A stretch of 51,662 nt of DNA from a bacterium (GCA_004560375.1 SFVC01000013.1:1-51662), one strand, 5' to 3'; positions 42,248 through 50,510 are shown, counted from the first letter of the stretch. Notes: generated by a model not told the origin, from the sequence alone. Made by a program: numbers and translations.

Positions 42248-43042
42248 TCAATCGGCAACTTCGCCATCAAAGACGGTGACCGCCGGGCCGGTCATAAACA
42301 TATGGCCGGTTTTTTCGTCCCAGCGGACGCTCAAATCCCCTCCGGCCAGGTGGATCACCGCCTCCCGGTTCAGCTTTCCCTGGGAGGCCATGGCCGCCGC
42401 CGAGGCGCAGGCCCCGGTTCCGCAGGCCATTGTCTCGCCGCTGCCCCGTTCCCAGACCCGCATCCGCAGCTCCCCCCGGTTCACCACCCGGACGAACTCC
42501 ACATTGATCCGACCGGGGAACGCCGGGTGATTCTCCACCAGCGGGCCCAGCTCCGCCAGCTTCAGGGCGCCGGGATCCGCCGTCTCAATCACCCCGTGGG
42601 GATTGCCCATGGACACCGGATAGACTGTATAGGTATTTCCCTTTATTGTAATTGTGGTGGGCTCACCCAGCTCCGGTATGCCCATGCCAACCACCGCCCC
42701 GGTCACCGTTCCGCAGCCGATCAGCAGCGCCAGCTCCCGATCCCCCGCCGCCGTCTCTATGGTGAGGTGGGCCCGATCCGTCAGCCGCTTATCGTAGACG
42801 TATTTTCCAAAGCACCGGATGCCGTTGCCGCACATGGCCCCCTCGGAGCCGTCGGCGTTAAACATCCGCATACGGAAATCCGCCCGCCGGGATGGACAGA
42901 CGCAGATGATCCCGTCCCCGCCCACGCCGAAGTGGCGGTTGGACAGCCGGCGGGACAGTCCCCCCGGATCCTCCGGCATCCCCTCCATGCAGTTGAGAAA
43001 GATATAGTCGTTGCCCAGGCCGTGCATTTTGGTAAAGCGCAT
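42248..43042 (-). CDS. dapF: Diaminopimelate epimerase
   Basis: DapF converts LL- to meso-diaminopimelate using two cysteines as acid and base. The 264-aa protein has C71 in AMCGNGIRC and C207 in MACGTGACAS. It lies next to dapL, giving consecutive steps. The ATG and Shine-Dalgarno lie within a perfect inverted repeat (43037-43074), see separate entry. Confidence 0.96.
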   Translation of the reverse strand: MRFTKMHGLGNDYIFLNCMEGMPEDPGGLSRRLSNRHFGVGGDGIICVCPSRRADFRMRMFNADGSEGAMCGNGIRCFGKYVYDKRLTDRAHLTIETAAGDRELALLIGCGTVTGAVVGMGIPELGEPTTITIKGNTYTVYPVSMGNPHGVIETADPGALKLAELGPLVENHPAFPGRINVEFVRVVNRGELRMRVWERGSGETMACGTGACASAAAMASQGKLNREAVIHLAGGDLSVRWDEKTGHMFMTGPAVTVFDGEVAD

Positions 43043-43074
43043 ACGCTCCCCTCCTTACAGGGGAGCGTATGCGC
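43037..43074 (-). promoter_or_regulatory. Perfect 16-bp hairpin over the dapF start
   Basis: GCGCATACGCTCCCCT (43037-43052) is repeated in inverted form at 43059-43074 with a 6-nt loop. On the minus strand the downstream arm contains the AGGGGAG part of the ribosome-binding site and the ATG. Folded, it would hide both. It starts 31 bases after the glnA stop but has no U-tract, so a simple terminator is less likely than a translation control or 3'-end stabilising structure. Confidence 0.65.
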
Positions 43075-43104
43075 CTGGATTGTCCTGATATGAATCTCCC
43101 CGGA

Positions 43105-44436
43105 TCAGTAGTTAATAATGTACTTGTCCCGCTCCCAGGAGGACACGCGGGTGCAGTATTCCCGCCACTCCGCCTCTTTGCCGGCGATATACTGGCTGGA
43201 TACGTGCTGGCCCAAGGTGGCCATCACCAGCTTGTCCTTCTTCATGGCCACCAGGGCCTCCTCCAGAGAGCCGGGCAGGGCCTCCACCCCCCGGCGCTTC
43301 CGGGTGGCAGGGGTCATGGCGAAGATGTTCTCCGTCACCTCCGGGGGCGGGGTCATGCCCTTGGCGATGCCGTCCAGCCCCGCCGCCAGACACACCGCCA
43401 GGGACAGGTAGGGGTTGCAGGCCGGATCAGGGCAGCGCAGCTCCACCCGGGTGCCCTGCCCTCTGCTGGCCGGGATGCGGATCAGGGTGGAGCGGTTGGA
43501 GGCTGACCAGGCCATGTAGCAGGGAGCCTCGAAGCCGGGCACCAGCCGCTTGTAGGAGTTCACCAGGGGGTTGGTGATGGCCGCCATCCCCTTCATGTGG
43601 CGGAGTATGCCCGCGATAAAGGCGTAGCACTCCCGGGACAGGCCCTTCTCCCCCTTTTCATCGAAGAACACGTTCTTCCCGTCCCGGTACAGGGACATAT
43701 TGGTGTGCATCCCGTTCCCGGCCAGACCGTAGATGGGCTTGGGCATGAAGGTGGCGTGGAGGTTGTCCCGCTGGGCGATGGTTTTCACCGCCAGCTTAAA
43801 GGTCATGATCTTGTCGGCGCACTCCAGGGCGGGGGCGTACTTGAAATCGATCTCGTGCTGGCCCGGGGCCACCTCATGGTGGGATGCCTCGATCTCATAG
43901 CCCATCTGCTCCAGGGCCAGGCAGATCCGCCGCCGGGTGGGCTCGCCGTGATCCAGGGGGCCCAGGTCAAAATAGCCCGCCTCGTCGTTGGTTTTGGTGG
44001 TGGGCTTGCCCTCGTCGTCGGTCTGGAACAGGAAGAACTCCGCCTCCGGGCCCACGTTAAAGGTGTCGTAGCCCATGGCCCGGGCCCGCTCCAGCACCCG
44101 CTCCAGCACCCCCCGGGGATCGCCCACAAAGGAGGAGCCGTCCGGATTGTGCACGTCGCAGATCAGCCGGGCCACCTTGGCCTCCTGGGGCTCCCAGGGA
44201 AAGATGACAAAGCTGTCCAGGTCGGGGTACAGGTACTGATCGGACTCGTTGATGCGGACAAAGCCCTCGATGGAGGAGCCGTCCAGCATGATCTCGTTGT
44301 TCACCGCCCGCTCCACCTGGGAGGCGGTGATGGCCACATTCTTCAGCTGGCCGAAAATATCCGTAAACTGCATCCGGATAAATTTTACGTCCTCCTCCCG
44401 CACAATGCGGATGATGTCCTCTTTGGTGTATCCCAT
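43105..44436 (-). CDS. glnA: Type I glutamine synthetase
   Basis: GlnA makes glutamine from glutamate, ammonia and ATP. The 443-aa protein has LDGSSIEGF, GPEAEFFLF, NGMHTNMS and the ATP-binding KRLVPGFEAPCYMAWSASNRS signatures. The adenylylation Tyr of the type I-beta enzymes is not present, in keeping with the Gram-positive I-alpha type. ATG at 44436. It has its own sigma-A promoter. The end, about 30 bases before the dapF hairpin, leaves it open whether glnA and dapF share a transcript. Confidence 0.97.
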   Translation of the reverse strand: MGYTKEDIIRIVREEDVKFIRMQFTDIFGQLKNVAITASQVERAVNNEIMLDGSSIEGFVRINESDQYLYPDLDSFVIFPWEPQEAKVARLICDVHNPDGSSFVGDPRGVLERVLERARAMGYDTFNVGPEAEFFLFQTDDEGKPTTKTNDEAGYFDLGPLDHGEPTRRRICLALEQMGYEIEASHHEVAPGQHEIDFKYAPALECADKIMTFKLAVKTIAQRDNLHATFMPKPIYGLAGNGMHTNMSLYRDGKNVFFDEKGEKGLSRECYAFIAGILRHMKGMAAITNPLVNSYKRLVPGFEAPCYMAWSASNRSTLIRIPASRGQGTRVELRCPDPACNPYLSLAVCLAAGLDGIAKGMTPPPEVTENIFAMTPATRKRRGVEALPGSLEEALVAMKKDKLVMATLGQHVSSQYIAGKEAEWREYCTRVSSWERDKYIINY

Positions 44437-44545
44437 GTTTCGTTCCCCTTTCCCGGGCGGCCCCGGTGGGGCGTATGCCTCCAGCCGGGAGGCGGCGCTC
44501 CGGCCCTCGCTCCAAAACGTCGTCTATCTCCCAAAATATGAGCTC

Positions 44546-44573
44546 AGTATATCACAAAGGCCATTTTTGTCAA
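44546..44573 (-). promoter_or_regulatory. Sigma-A promoter of glnA
   Basis: Minus strand: TTGACA, 16 nt, TATACT, about 110 bases before the glnA start. Confidence 0.8.
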
Positions 44574-44763
44574 TCAATTTCTACTTCTGTGCAAAATTTC
44601 AGCTCAAAAATCAGGTTTATACCCTATTGATTCCTGCTTTTTGTAAAATCTCACATTCCGGCTGGCCTGCCTCCCGAAGTGAAGTACGTCCCCAAATGCT
44701 GGGATCATGGTCAAAAAACACAGTTTCCCGGCGAAAAACAATAAAATTCCGGCTTCTTTTTAC

Positions 44764-44792
44764 TTGACAATCCCGGACACCCTGTTTAAAAT
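44764..44792 (+). promoter_or_regulatory. Sigma-A promoter of ppdK
   Basis: TTGACA, 17 nt, TAAAAT, about 66 bases before the ppdK start; both boxes are near consensus. Confidence 0.82.
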
Positions 44793-44858
44793 AGTAGAGC
44801 AATTTGCAAGAAATTTTTCATTTCACAATTTGAAGTTTATATTTGGAGGTATGTCACA

Positions 44859-47486
44859 ATGTCCCATAAGTACGTCTACCTGTTCTCAGAGGGCAACGCC
44901 AATATGCGGGAGCTCCTGGGCGGCAAAGGCGCCAACCTGGCGGAGATGACCAACATCGGCCTGCCCGTCCCCCAGGGCTTCACCATCACCACCGAGGCCT
45001 GCACCCGGTACTATGACGACGGGCGCAAAATCGGCGATGACATCCAGGCCGAGATCCTGGAGTATATCGACAAGCTGGAGTCCATCACCGGCAAAAAGTT
45101 CGGCGATCACGAAAACCCCCTGCTGGTCTCCGTCCGCTCCGGTGCCCGGGCCTCCATGCCCGGCATGATGGACACCATCCTGAACCTTGGCCTGAACGAG
45201 GACGTGGTGGCGGTGCTGTCTGAAAAATCCGGCAACCCCCGTTGGGCCTGGGACTGTTACCGCCGCTTCATCCAGATGTACTCCGACGTGGTGATGGAGG
45301 TGGGCAAGAAATACTTCGAGCAGCTCATCGACCAGGTGAAGGAGAAGAAGGGCGTCACCTTGGACGTGGAGCTCACCGCCGATGACCTGAAGGAGCTGGC
45401 CGGCCAGTTTAAGGCGGAATATAAGGATAAAATCGGCGAGGACTTCCCCGCCGACCCCAAGGAGCAGCTGATGGGCGCCATCCAGGCCGTGTTCCGCTCC
45501 TGGGACAATCCCCGGGCCAACGTCTACCGCCGGGACAACGACATCCCCTATTCCTGGGGCACCGCCGTCAATGTCCAGTCCATGGCCTTCGGCAACATGG
45601 GCGATGACTGCGGCACCGGCGTGGCCTTTACTCGCAACCCCGCCACCGGCGAAAAGAAGCTGTTCGGTGAGTTCCTCACCAACGCCCAGGGCGAGGACGT
45701 GGTGGCCGGCGTGCGTACCCCCATGCCCATCAGCGAGATGGCCGACAAGTTCCCCGAGGCGTTCGCCCAGTTTGAGGGCGTGTGCAAGACCCTGGAGGAT
45801 CACTACCGGGATATGCAGGACATGGAGTTCACCGTGGAGCATGGCAAGCTGTATATGCTCCAGACCCGCAACGGCAAGCGCACCCCCGCCGCCGCCCTGA
45901 AGATCGCCTGCGACCTGGTGGACGAGGGCATGATCGACGAGAAGAAAGCGGTGGTCATGATCGAGCCCCGCTCCCTGGACACCCTGCTCCATCCTCAGTT
46001 TGACGGCAAGGCCCTCAAAGAGGCCCCCCTGCTGGCCGGTGCCTTAGGCGCCTCCCCCGGTGCCGCCTCGGGCCGCGTCGTGTTCTCCGCCGAGGAGGCC
46101 AAGCAGTGGGCCGCCCGGGGGGAGAAGGTGGTGCTGGTTCGGCTGGAGACCTCCCCTGAGGACATCGAGGGCATGAAGGCCGCCCAGGGTATTCTCACGG
46201 TGCGCGGCGGCATGACCTCCCACGCCGCCGTGGTGGCCCGGGGCATGGGCAAGTGCTGCGTGTCCGGCTGCGGCGAGATCAAAATGGACGAGGCCAACAA
46301 GCAGTTCACCCTGGCGGGCAAGACCTTCCACGAGGGCGACTGGATCTCTCTGGACGGCTCCACCGGCAAAATCTACGATGGCGCCATTCCCACCGTCCCC
46401 GCCTCCATCGGCGGCGAGTTTGGCCGGGTGATGGCCTGGGCGGACAAGTACCGCCGCCTGGAGGTACGCACCAACGCTGACACTCCCCACGATGCCGCCC
46501 AGGCCAAGAAGTTCGGCGCCCAGGGCATCGGCCTGTGCCGCACCGAGCATATGTTCTTTGACGAGGATCGCATCCCCGCCATCCGGAAGATGATCTGCTC
46601 CGACACCGTGGAACAGCGGGAGAAGGCTCTTGCCAAGCTGGAGCCCATGCAGCAGTCCGATTTTGAGGGCATCTATGAGGCCATGGAGGGCCTGCCCGTC
46701 ACCATCCGCTTCCTGGACCCACCGCTGCACGAGTTCGTCCCCACCGAGGAGGCCGACATCGAGAAACTGGCCGCCGATATGGGCAAGACCGTAACCGAGA
46801 TCAAGGCCATCATTGCAGGCCTCCACGAGTTCAACCCCATGATGGGCCACCGCGGCTGCCGCCTGAGCGTCACGTTCCCCGAGATCGCCAGGATGCAGAC
46901 CAAGGCGGTCATCAAGGCCGCCCTGGCCGTTCAGGCCCGCCATCCGGAATGGACGATTGTCCCCGAGATCATGATCCCCCTGGTGGGTGAGCTGAAGGAA
47001 TTTGCCTTTGTGAAGAACATTGTCACCAGTGTGGCCGATGAGCTGCTGGAGGCCGCGGGTTCCAACATGACCTATAAGGTGGGCAACATGATCGAGACTC
47101 CCCGGGCCGCCATGACCGCCGACGACATCGCCCCCATCTCCGATTTCTTCTCCTTCGGCTCCAACGACCTGACCCAGCTGGTGTTCGGCTTCAGCCGGGA
47201 CGACGCGGGTAAGTTCCTGGACGCCTACTACGATCAAAAGATCTATGAAAGCGACCCCTTTGCCAAGCTGGATCAGCACGGCGTGGGCCGTCTGATCTCC
47301 AACGCCACCCGCTGGGGACGATCCACCCATCCCGGCATCCACGTAGGCGTCTGCGGCGAGCACGGCGGTGACCCCGCTTCCGTGATGTTCTTCCATCAGA
47401 TCGGGCTGGACTACGTGTCCTGCTCCCCCTTCCGGGTGCCTATCGCCCGGCTGAGCGCCGCCCAGGCCGCCATAGAGCAGGCCTAA
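44859..47486 (+). CDS. ppdK: Pyruvate, phosphate dikinase
   Basis: PPDK interconverts pyruvate + ATP + phosphate and PEP + AMP + pyrophosphate; in anaerobes it often runs in the glycolytic direction. The 875-aa protein has the N-terminal ATP-grasp domain (GGKGANLAEM near 20), the phosphohistidine H455 in GGMTSHAAVVARG and the C-terminal TIM barrel with C832 in GVCGEHGGDP. Position 455 is the same as in the well-studied C. symbiosum enzyme. ATG follows GGAGG. It is the only long housekeeping gene on the plus strand here and stands alone between promoter and terminator. Confidence 0.98.
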   Translation: MSHKYVYLFSEGNANMRELLGGKGANLAEMTNIGLPVPQGFTITTEACTRYYDDGRKIGDDIQAEILEYIDKLESITGKKFGDHENPLLVSVRSGARASMPGMMDTILNLGLNEDVVAVLSEKSGNPRWAWDCYRRFIQMYSDVVMEVGKKYFEQLIDQVKEKKGVTLDVELTADDLKELAGQFKAEYKDKIGEDFPADPKEQLMGAIQAVFRSWDNPRANVYRRDNDIPYSWGTAVNVQSMAFGNMGDDCGTGVAFTRNPATGEKKLFGEFLTNAQGEDVVAGVRTPMPISEMADKFPEAFAQFEGVCKTLEDHYRDMQDMEFTVEHGKLYMLQTRNGKRTPAAALKIACDLVDEGMIDEKKAVVMIEPRSLDTLLHPQFDGKALKEAPLLAGALGASPGAASGRVVFSAEEAKQWAARGEKVVLVRLETSPEDIEGMKAAQGILTVRGGMTSHAAVVARGMGKCCVSGCGEIKMDEANKQFTLAGKTFHEGDWISLDGSTGKIYDGAIPTVPASIGGEFGRVMAWADKYRRLEVRTNADTPHDAAQAKKFGAQGIGLCRTEHMFFDEDRIPAIRKMICSDTVEQREKALAKLEPMQQSDFEGIYEAMEGLPVTIRFLDPPLHEFVPTEEADIEKLAADMGKTVTEIKAIIAGLHEFNPMMGHRGCRLSVTFPEIARMQTKAVIKAALAVQARHPEWTIVPEIMIPLVGELKEFAFVKNIVTSVADELLEAAGSNMTYKVGNMIETPRAAMTADDIAPISDFFSFGSNDLTQLVFGFSRDDAGKFLDAYYDQKIYESDPFAKLDQHGVGRLISNATRWGRSTHPGIHVGVCGEHGGDPASVMFFHQIGLDYVSCSPFRVPIARLSAAQAAIEQA

Positions 47487-47533
47487 ATTGCGCCCCCGGA
47501 AAGAGAGTTCCCAAAGCTCTTGAAATAGTATAA

Positions 47534-47585
47534 AACTGAGGCATATCACAGGAAGTCAGGCTTCCCAATGTGATATGCCTCAGTT
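47534..47585. terminator. Long bidirectional hairpin after ppdK
   Basis: AACTGAGGCATATCACA (47534-47550) is perfectly inverted at 47569-47585, with an inner GGAAG/CTTCC stem. On the minus strand it is followed by TTTTATAC; on the plus strand by a weak TTCTTCGTT. It stands between two convergent transcripts. Confidence 0.7.
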
Positions 47586-47635
47586 CTTCGTTATCTGTGG
47601 CGCTCCCTTATAGATCGGGCGCCGCTACAAATCGC

Positions 47636-47983
47636 TTAAACGCCGTTGCGGATGTTATAGGCAGTACACAGGCTGTTGGTGTTCTTAATGACGATGTTCA
47701 TCGCCACCAGGGGGCCAATGCCACACAGGAGGAAGCCTACCACATGCCACAACAAGATAGTGGTGCCATTCTCCTGGAAATTCATACCATACCGGCTGCC
47801 ATTGGCGGCCAGACGGTTGCCCAGACCATACATCCAAATGATGGGATAGATGCCGCAAGTTACGATAGACAGCAGGATGTACATCCCCAAGCCATTTGTC
47901 TTTTGTCCATCACCGGCGCACACGGTATTCACATCGCGGGCCAGGCAGTAAATGAAGTACCAGCTGTAGATACCACAAGTCAC
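47636..47983 (-). CDS. DUF4234 membrane domain (3' part of a probably frameshifted gene)
   Basis: This frame encodes a DUF4234 domain: VTCGIYSWYFIYCLARDVN, then a second LLSIVTCGIYPIIWMYGLGNRLAAN and GMNFQENGTTILLW, with about three membrane helices. The domain is normally preceded by a DRSxxLYILLT lead-in; that lead-in is present just upstream but split over two frames: the 5' frame gives MRLKTDRSIS and then stops, while FLYILLTLVTCGIY continues in this frame. Adding one base in the A-run at 48006-48008 (T-run on the coding strand) would join the two. So this is likely the C-terminal part of the gene at 47989-48921. As a free protein it would have to start at a GTG with no good ribosome site. 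Function unknown. Confidence 0.7.
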   Translation of the reverse strand: MTCGIYSWYFIYCLARDVNTVCAGDGQKTNGLGMYILLSIVTCGIYPIIWMYGLGNRLAANGSRYGMNFQENGTTILLWHVVGFLLCGIGPLVAMNIVIKNTNSLCTAYNIRNGV

Positions 47984-47988
47984 AAGGG

Positions 47989-48921
47989 TCAGGAGTATGT
48001 ACAGGAAATGCTGCGGTCTGTCTTCAAACGCATGATGCCAAAACCGGGCTGTAGAGGCGGTACCTGGCCAGGCTGCTGATAGGACGGTTCGGGCTGAGGA
48101 GGCGGTACCTGGCCGGACTGGCCGGAAAACTGCTGGGCCTGCTGCTCGCCATTGGCGCTGCCCTGGGGCGGCTGCTGGGTATAAGCCGCCTGCTGCTGTC
48201 TGGCCTGGGCGTCATGGGCCGCCTGAGAGGCCTGGGCGGTCACATCCCCGGCAGCCTTGGTGAAGGAGGCCAGAGCCGCCCTCACATCATTGGACAATGT
48301 GTCGGTGTCAAAGCTGGTGATCGCGGGCTCGCCCAGTACAAAGCGGATGATGGCGTACACACCGCCTGTAGCGACTACCGCGCCCAGAATCGTAATCATC
48401 AGATTCTTCAGCGAAGCCGGCACAGCGCCCCTCGAAAACAGATTGATCAGGAAAAATAATACGCGGCTCGCAATATTCACCAGCCCGCCGCCGGCAAGAC
48501 AGATGATCAGACCATTCGAGTTGGCGGGAGTTCGCTTAAACGCGATCATCACCAACATCAGGCAGATCCACACACCGCCGACAATCAGCAACAGGTTGGC
48601 CACCAGATAAAACAGGCCTATGAAAGAGGTGAACCAGTGGAACAAATTCACAACGACTCTCAACACGGCCTGAATTGTGCCATAGCCATATACCGCCAAG
48701 CACACGATGGAGAAAATAGTGAGAATAATCGTGTTATTTCCCCCATTGGCGCCCGTGCCACCGGAGCTATAGCCCTGATTCGGCGGCGCGGACGGAGGTG
48801 AGGGCTCCCCTTTGCCGTCATCGTTCAGCTGCTCACTGCCCTCATGGAGCTGCTTTCTGCCGCACCTGCTGCAGAACGACACACCTTCTTCAAGTTCTGC
48901 GCCACAATTCCAACATTTCAT
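47989..48921 (-). CDS. Zinc-ribbon membrane protein (5' part of a probably frameshifted gene)
   Basis: The 310-aa product begins with a zinc ribbon (MKCWNCGAELEEGVSFCSRCG, C3/C6 and C17/C20), a Ser/Pro/Gly linker, about four membrane helices (roughly 62-88, 92-127, 138-162, 171-193), and a long Gln/Pro-rich tail (about 225-300) leading into MRLKTDRS, after which it stops out of frame of the DUF4234 domain. Read together with 47636-47983 this makes a zinc-ribbon, membrane, Q/P-linker, DUF4234 protein of about 430 residues. The zinc-ribbon and DUF4234 combination is known in gut Firmicutes; the role is not. ATG at 48921. It starts 24 bases after the DUF2752 gene. Confidence 0.75.
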   Translation of the reverse strand: MKCWNCGAELEEGVSFCSRCGRKQLHEGSEQLNDDGKGEPSPPSAPPNQGYSSGGTGANGGNNTIILTIFSIVCLAVYGYGTIQAVLRVVVNLFHWFTSFIGLFYLVANLLLIVGGVWICLMLVMIAFKRTPANSNGLIICLAGGGLVNIASRVLFFLINLFSRGAVPASLKNLMITILGAVVATGGVYAIIRFVLGEPAITSFDTDTLSNDVRAALASFTKAAGDVTAQASQAAHDAQARQQQAAYTQQPPQGSANGEQQAQQFSGQSGQVPPPQPEPSYQQPGQVPPLQPGFGIMRLKTDRSISCTYS

Positions 48922-48945
48922 AATAACTCTCTCCTCTCTCTATTT

Positions 48946-49344
48946 CTACCCGCCCGTTCCCAGCAAACCGGCGATCAGCCGAACGATCAAGCCCTCATCA
49001 GGCCGGAACACCACAATCTGATCCTCCGGAGAAAACAGGCGGAATAGATACACAATCACAAACAGCCCGCACACCACAGCCAGGACTCCCTGGAAGATCC
49101 GCCTTGGCATCCGATCCCGGAACAGCAGCACCACCGCCACAGGTACCGGCAGCCAGAACAGCGGATGGTATGCAGCCGCCTGAGCCAGATCCAAACGCAG
49201 CAAAGCCCGCCACGCCCGGCTCATACCACAGCCCGCGCACGATATTCCTGTCAGAAAACGAATTGGACAGGTAATGCCTACAGCCTCAATCAACAAATAA
49301 AACAATGCGATCCCTGCTATCGCCCGCAGATCATCCTTTTTCAT
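48946..49344 (-). CDS. DUF2752 membrane protein
   Basis: The 132-aa protein matches DUF2752: CPIRFLTGISCAGCGMSRAWRAL followed by AAYHPLFWLPV, with conserved cysteines and three or four membrane helices. Function of the family is unknown. ATG at 49344 is preferred because GGAGG lies eight bases upstream and the residues before it are not conserved. It is first in a two-gene unit with the zinc-ribbon/DUF4234 gene, with a strong promoter 120 bases upstream. Confidence 0.85.
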   Translation of the reverse strand: MKKDDLRAIAGIALFYLLIEAVGITCPIRFLTGISCAGCGMSRAWRALLRLDLAQAAAYHPLFWLPVPVAVVLLFRDRMPRRIFQGVLAVVCGLFVIVYLFRLFSPEDQIVVFRPDEGLIVRLIAGLLGTGG

Positions 49345-49464
49345 AGGCACGCCCTCCAAGGCTGATACCGCCCCAGGACGGCAAAACAGACTTTTCCTGC
49401 CGTTTGGAGCCGTTCCGACCGTTGTCTCCCCGCCAGCGTAAGCACAAGGTAAAAGATTGTTTAT

Positions 49465-49493
49465 ATTATACCACTATGTGACAATTTTTTCAA
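49465..49493 (-). promoter_or_regulatory. Sigma-A promoter of the DUF2752 unit
   Basis: Minus strand: TTGAAA, 17 nt, TATAAT. The leader of about 115 bases contains no clear structure. Confidence 0.75.
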
Positions 49494-49590
49494 GATGTAA
49501 AATAACTCAGCAGAGCTTCGCATAGCTCGTCCCATTTGCTCCGTTTCGCACTGTGTCGGGACACTGGCATCACGTTCCCGGCGCCTTTAC

Positions 49591-49621
49591 CTAATAGGGA
49601 CACGCCACCCCCGCATACAGT
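49591..49621 (+). promoter_or_regulatory. Possible sigma-E promoter of sigK
   Basis: CTAATA, 17 nt, CATACAGT; the -10 box is a full match to CATACAnT. A start point 6-7 bases on would leave only about 12 bases before the ATG, with the ribosome site at the very 5' end, so the call is less sure than for the other three sigma-E sites. Confidence 0.45.
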
Positions 49622-49639
49622 TAAGCGGAGGTGGTATCC

Positions 49640-50329
49640 ATGTGGACGGCATGGCTGTTATTGACGCTGAATGGACTTTTTTTTACGCTGCGGCTGGCGG
49701 GGAATACAGGTTCCTTTCCCCGGGCCCTCACCCGGGAGGAGGAGCAGGATTGCCTGGAACGGATGGCCCGGGGGGATACGGATGCCCGGGACGAGCTGAT
49801 TGAACACAATCTGCGGCTGGTGGCGCACATTGTCAAGAAGTACTATACACCCAACGGTGACCAGGACGATCTGATCTCCATTGGAACCATCGGACTGATC
49901 AAAGGGGTATCCACGTTTAAGCCGGATAAAAATGTGCGGCTTGCCACCTACGCCAGCCGGTGCATTGAGAATGAGATCCTGATGTATTTCAGATCCCAGC
50001 GCAAGCTCCAGGGTGAACTCTCCCTCTCCGACTCCTTAGACAGCGAGGGTGAAAACGGCTCGCTGTCCCTCATCGACGTGGTGCGGGTGGACGACAATAT
50101 GCTGGAGGAGCTGGATCTCCGGGATGCCTGCGCCAAGGTGCGGCGGTGCGTGGACGCCTGCCTGACAGGTCGGGAGGCCCACATCATCCGCTTGCGCTAC
50201 GGTCTGAACGATCAGCCTCCCCTCACCCAGCGGGAGATCGCGTCGCTGTGCGGAATTTCCCGCTCTTATGTATCCCGCATTGAAAAAAAAGCCCTGGAAA
50301 AGCTGCGAATCGAATATGAAAAATGCTGA
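49640..50329 (+). CDS. sigK: RNA polymerase sigma-K factor (pro-form)
   Basis: Sigma-K drives late mother-cell genes for coat and lysis. The 229-aa protein has a hydrophobic leader (about 1-20, MWTAWLLLTLNGLFFTL) aligned with the pro-sequence of B. subtilis pro-sigma-K, then SFPRAL, NLRLVAHIVKK (region 2.1), DLISIGTIGLIK (2.2) and the region 4 helix-turn-helix (TQREIASLCGISRSYVSRIEKK). The leader means that membrane cleavage (SpoIVFB-type) is probably needed. The gene is whole, with no skin-type element inside. ATG at 49640 with GGAGGT eight bases upstream is preferred to the GTG three codons earlier. Confidence 0.93.
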   Translation: MWTAWLLLTLNGLFFTLRLAGNTGSFPRALTREEEQDCLERMARGDTDARDELIEHNLRLVAHIVKKYYTPNGDQDDLISIGTIGLIKGVSTFKPDKNVRLATYASRCIENEILMYFRSQRKLQGELSLSDSLDSEGENGSLSLIDVVRVDDNMLEELDLRDACAKVRRCVDACLTGREAHIIRLRYGLNDQPPLTQREIASLCGISRSYVSRIEKKALEKLRIEYEKC

Positions 50330-50510
50330 ACAGCGGATAGCAACCCAATGCCCTAAGGGAGAAATAACCGACGGTACGTTTGTGCCGGATTCCATCGTTA
50401 CGGCGGTTTTGCGCTTAACACTGTCAACACGCTTCTCCAAGCATAAGCCGAGCCCCAGGGGATTCCCCCTGGGGCTCGAAAACAGCACAGACATTTGGAC
50501 AACGTAACGC
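50330..50510. other. Convergent gap sigK / sortase with a strong hairpin
   Basis: CGAGCCCCAGGGG (50449-50461) and CCCCTGGGGCTCG (50466-50478) form a stem of 13 bp with a 4-nt loop. Neither side has a T-run. It is the only structure seen between the two convergent genes and is probably their shared 3' end. Confidence 0.55.

Larger units (their letters stand above)
44437..44858. other. Divergent intergenic region glnA / ppdK
   Basis: This AT-rich gap of about 420 bases holds a sigma-A promoter for each gene (separate entries), leaving roughly 190 bases between them without an evident gene or riboswitch. No clear GlnR box or catabolite site could be identified by eye. Confidence 0.7.

Noticed and set aside
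44617..44802. Small minus-strand frame (61 aa) in the glnA-ppdK gap
   Set aside because: It overlaps the ppdK promoter, has no ribosome site and no recognisable features.
49465..49487. TTGTCA 9 nt before TATAAT near 49470
   Set aside because: Spacing is too short for sigma-A; TTGAAA at 17 nt is the better -35 box.
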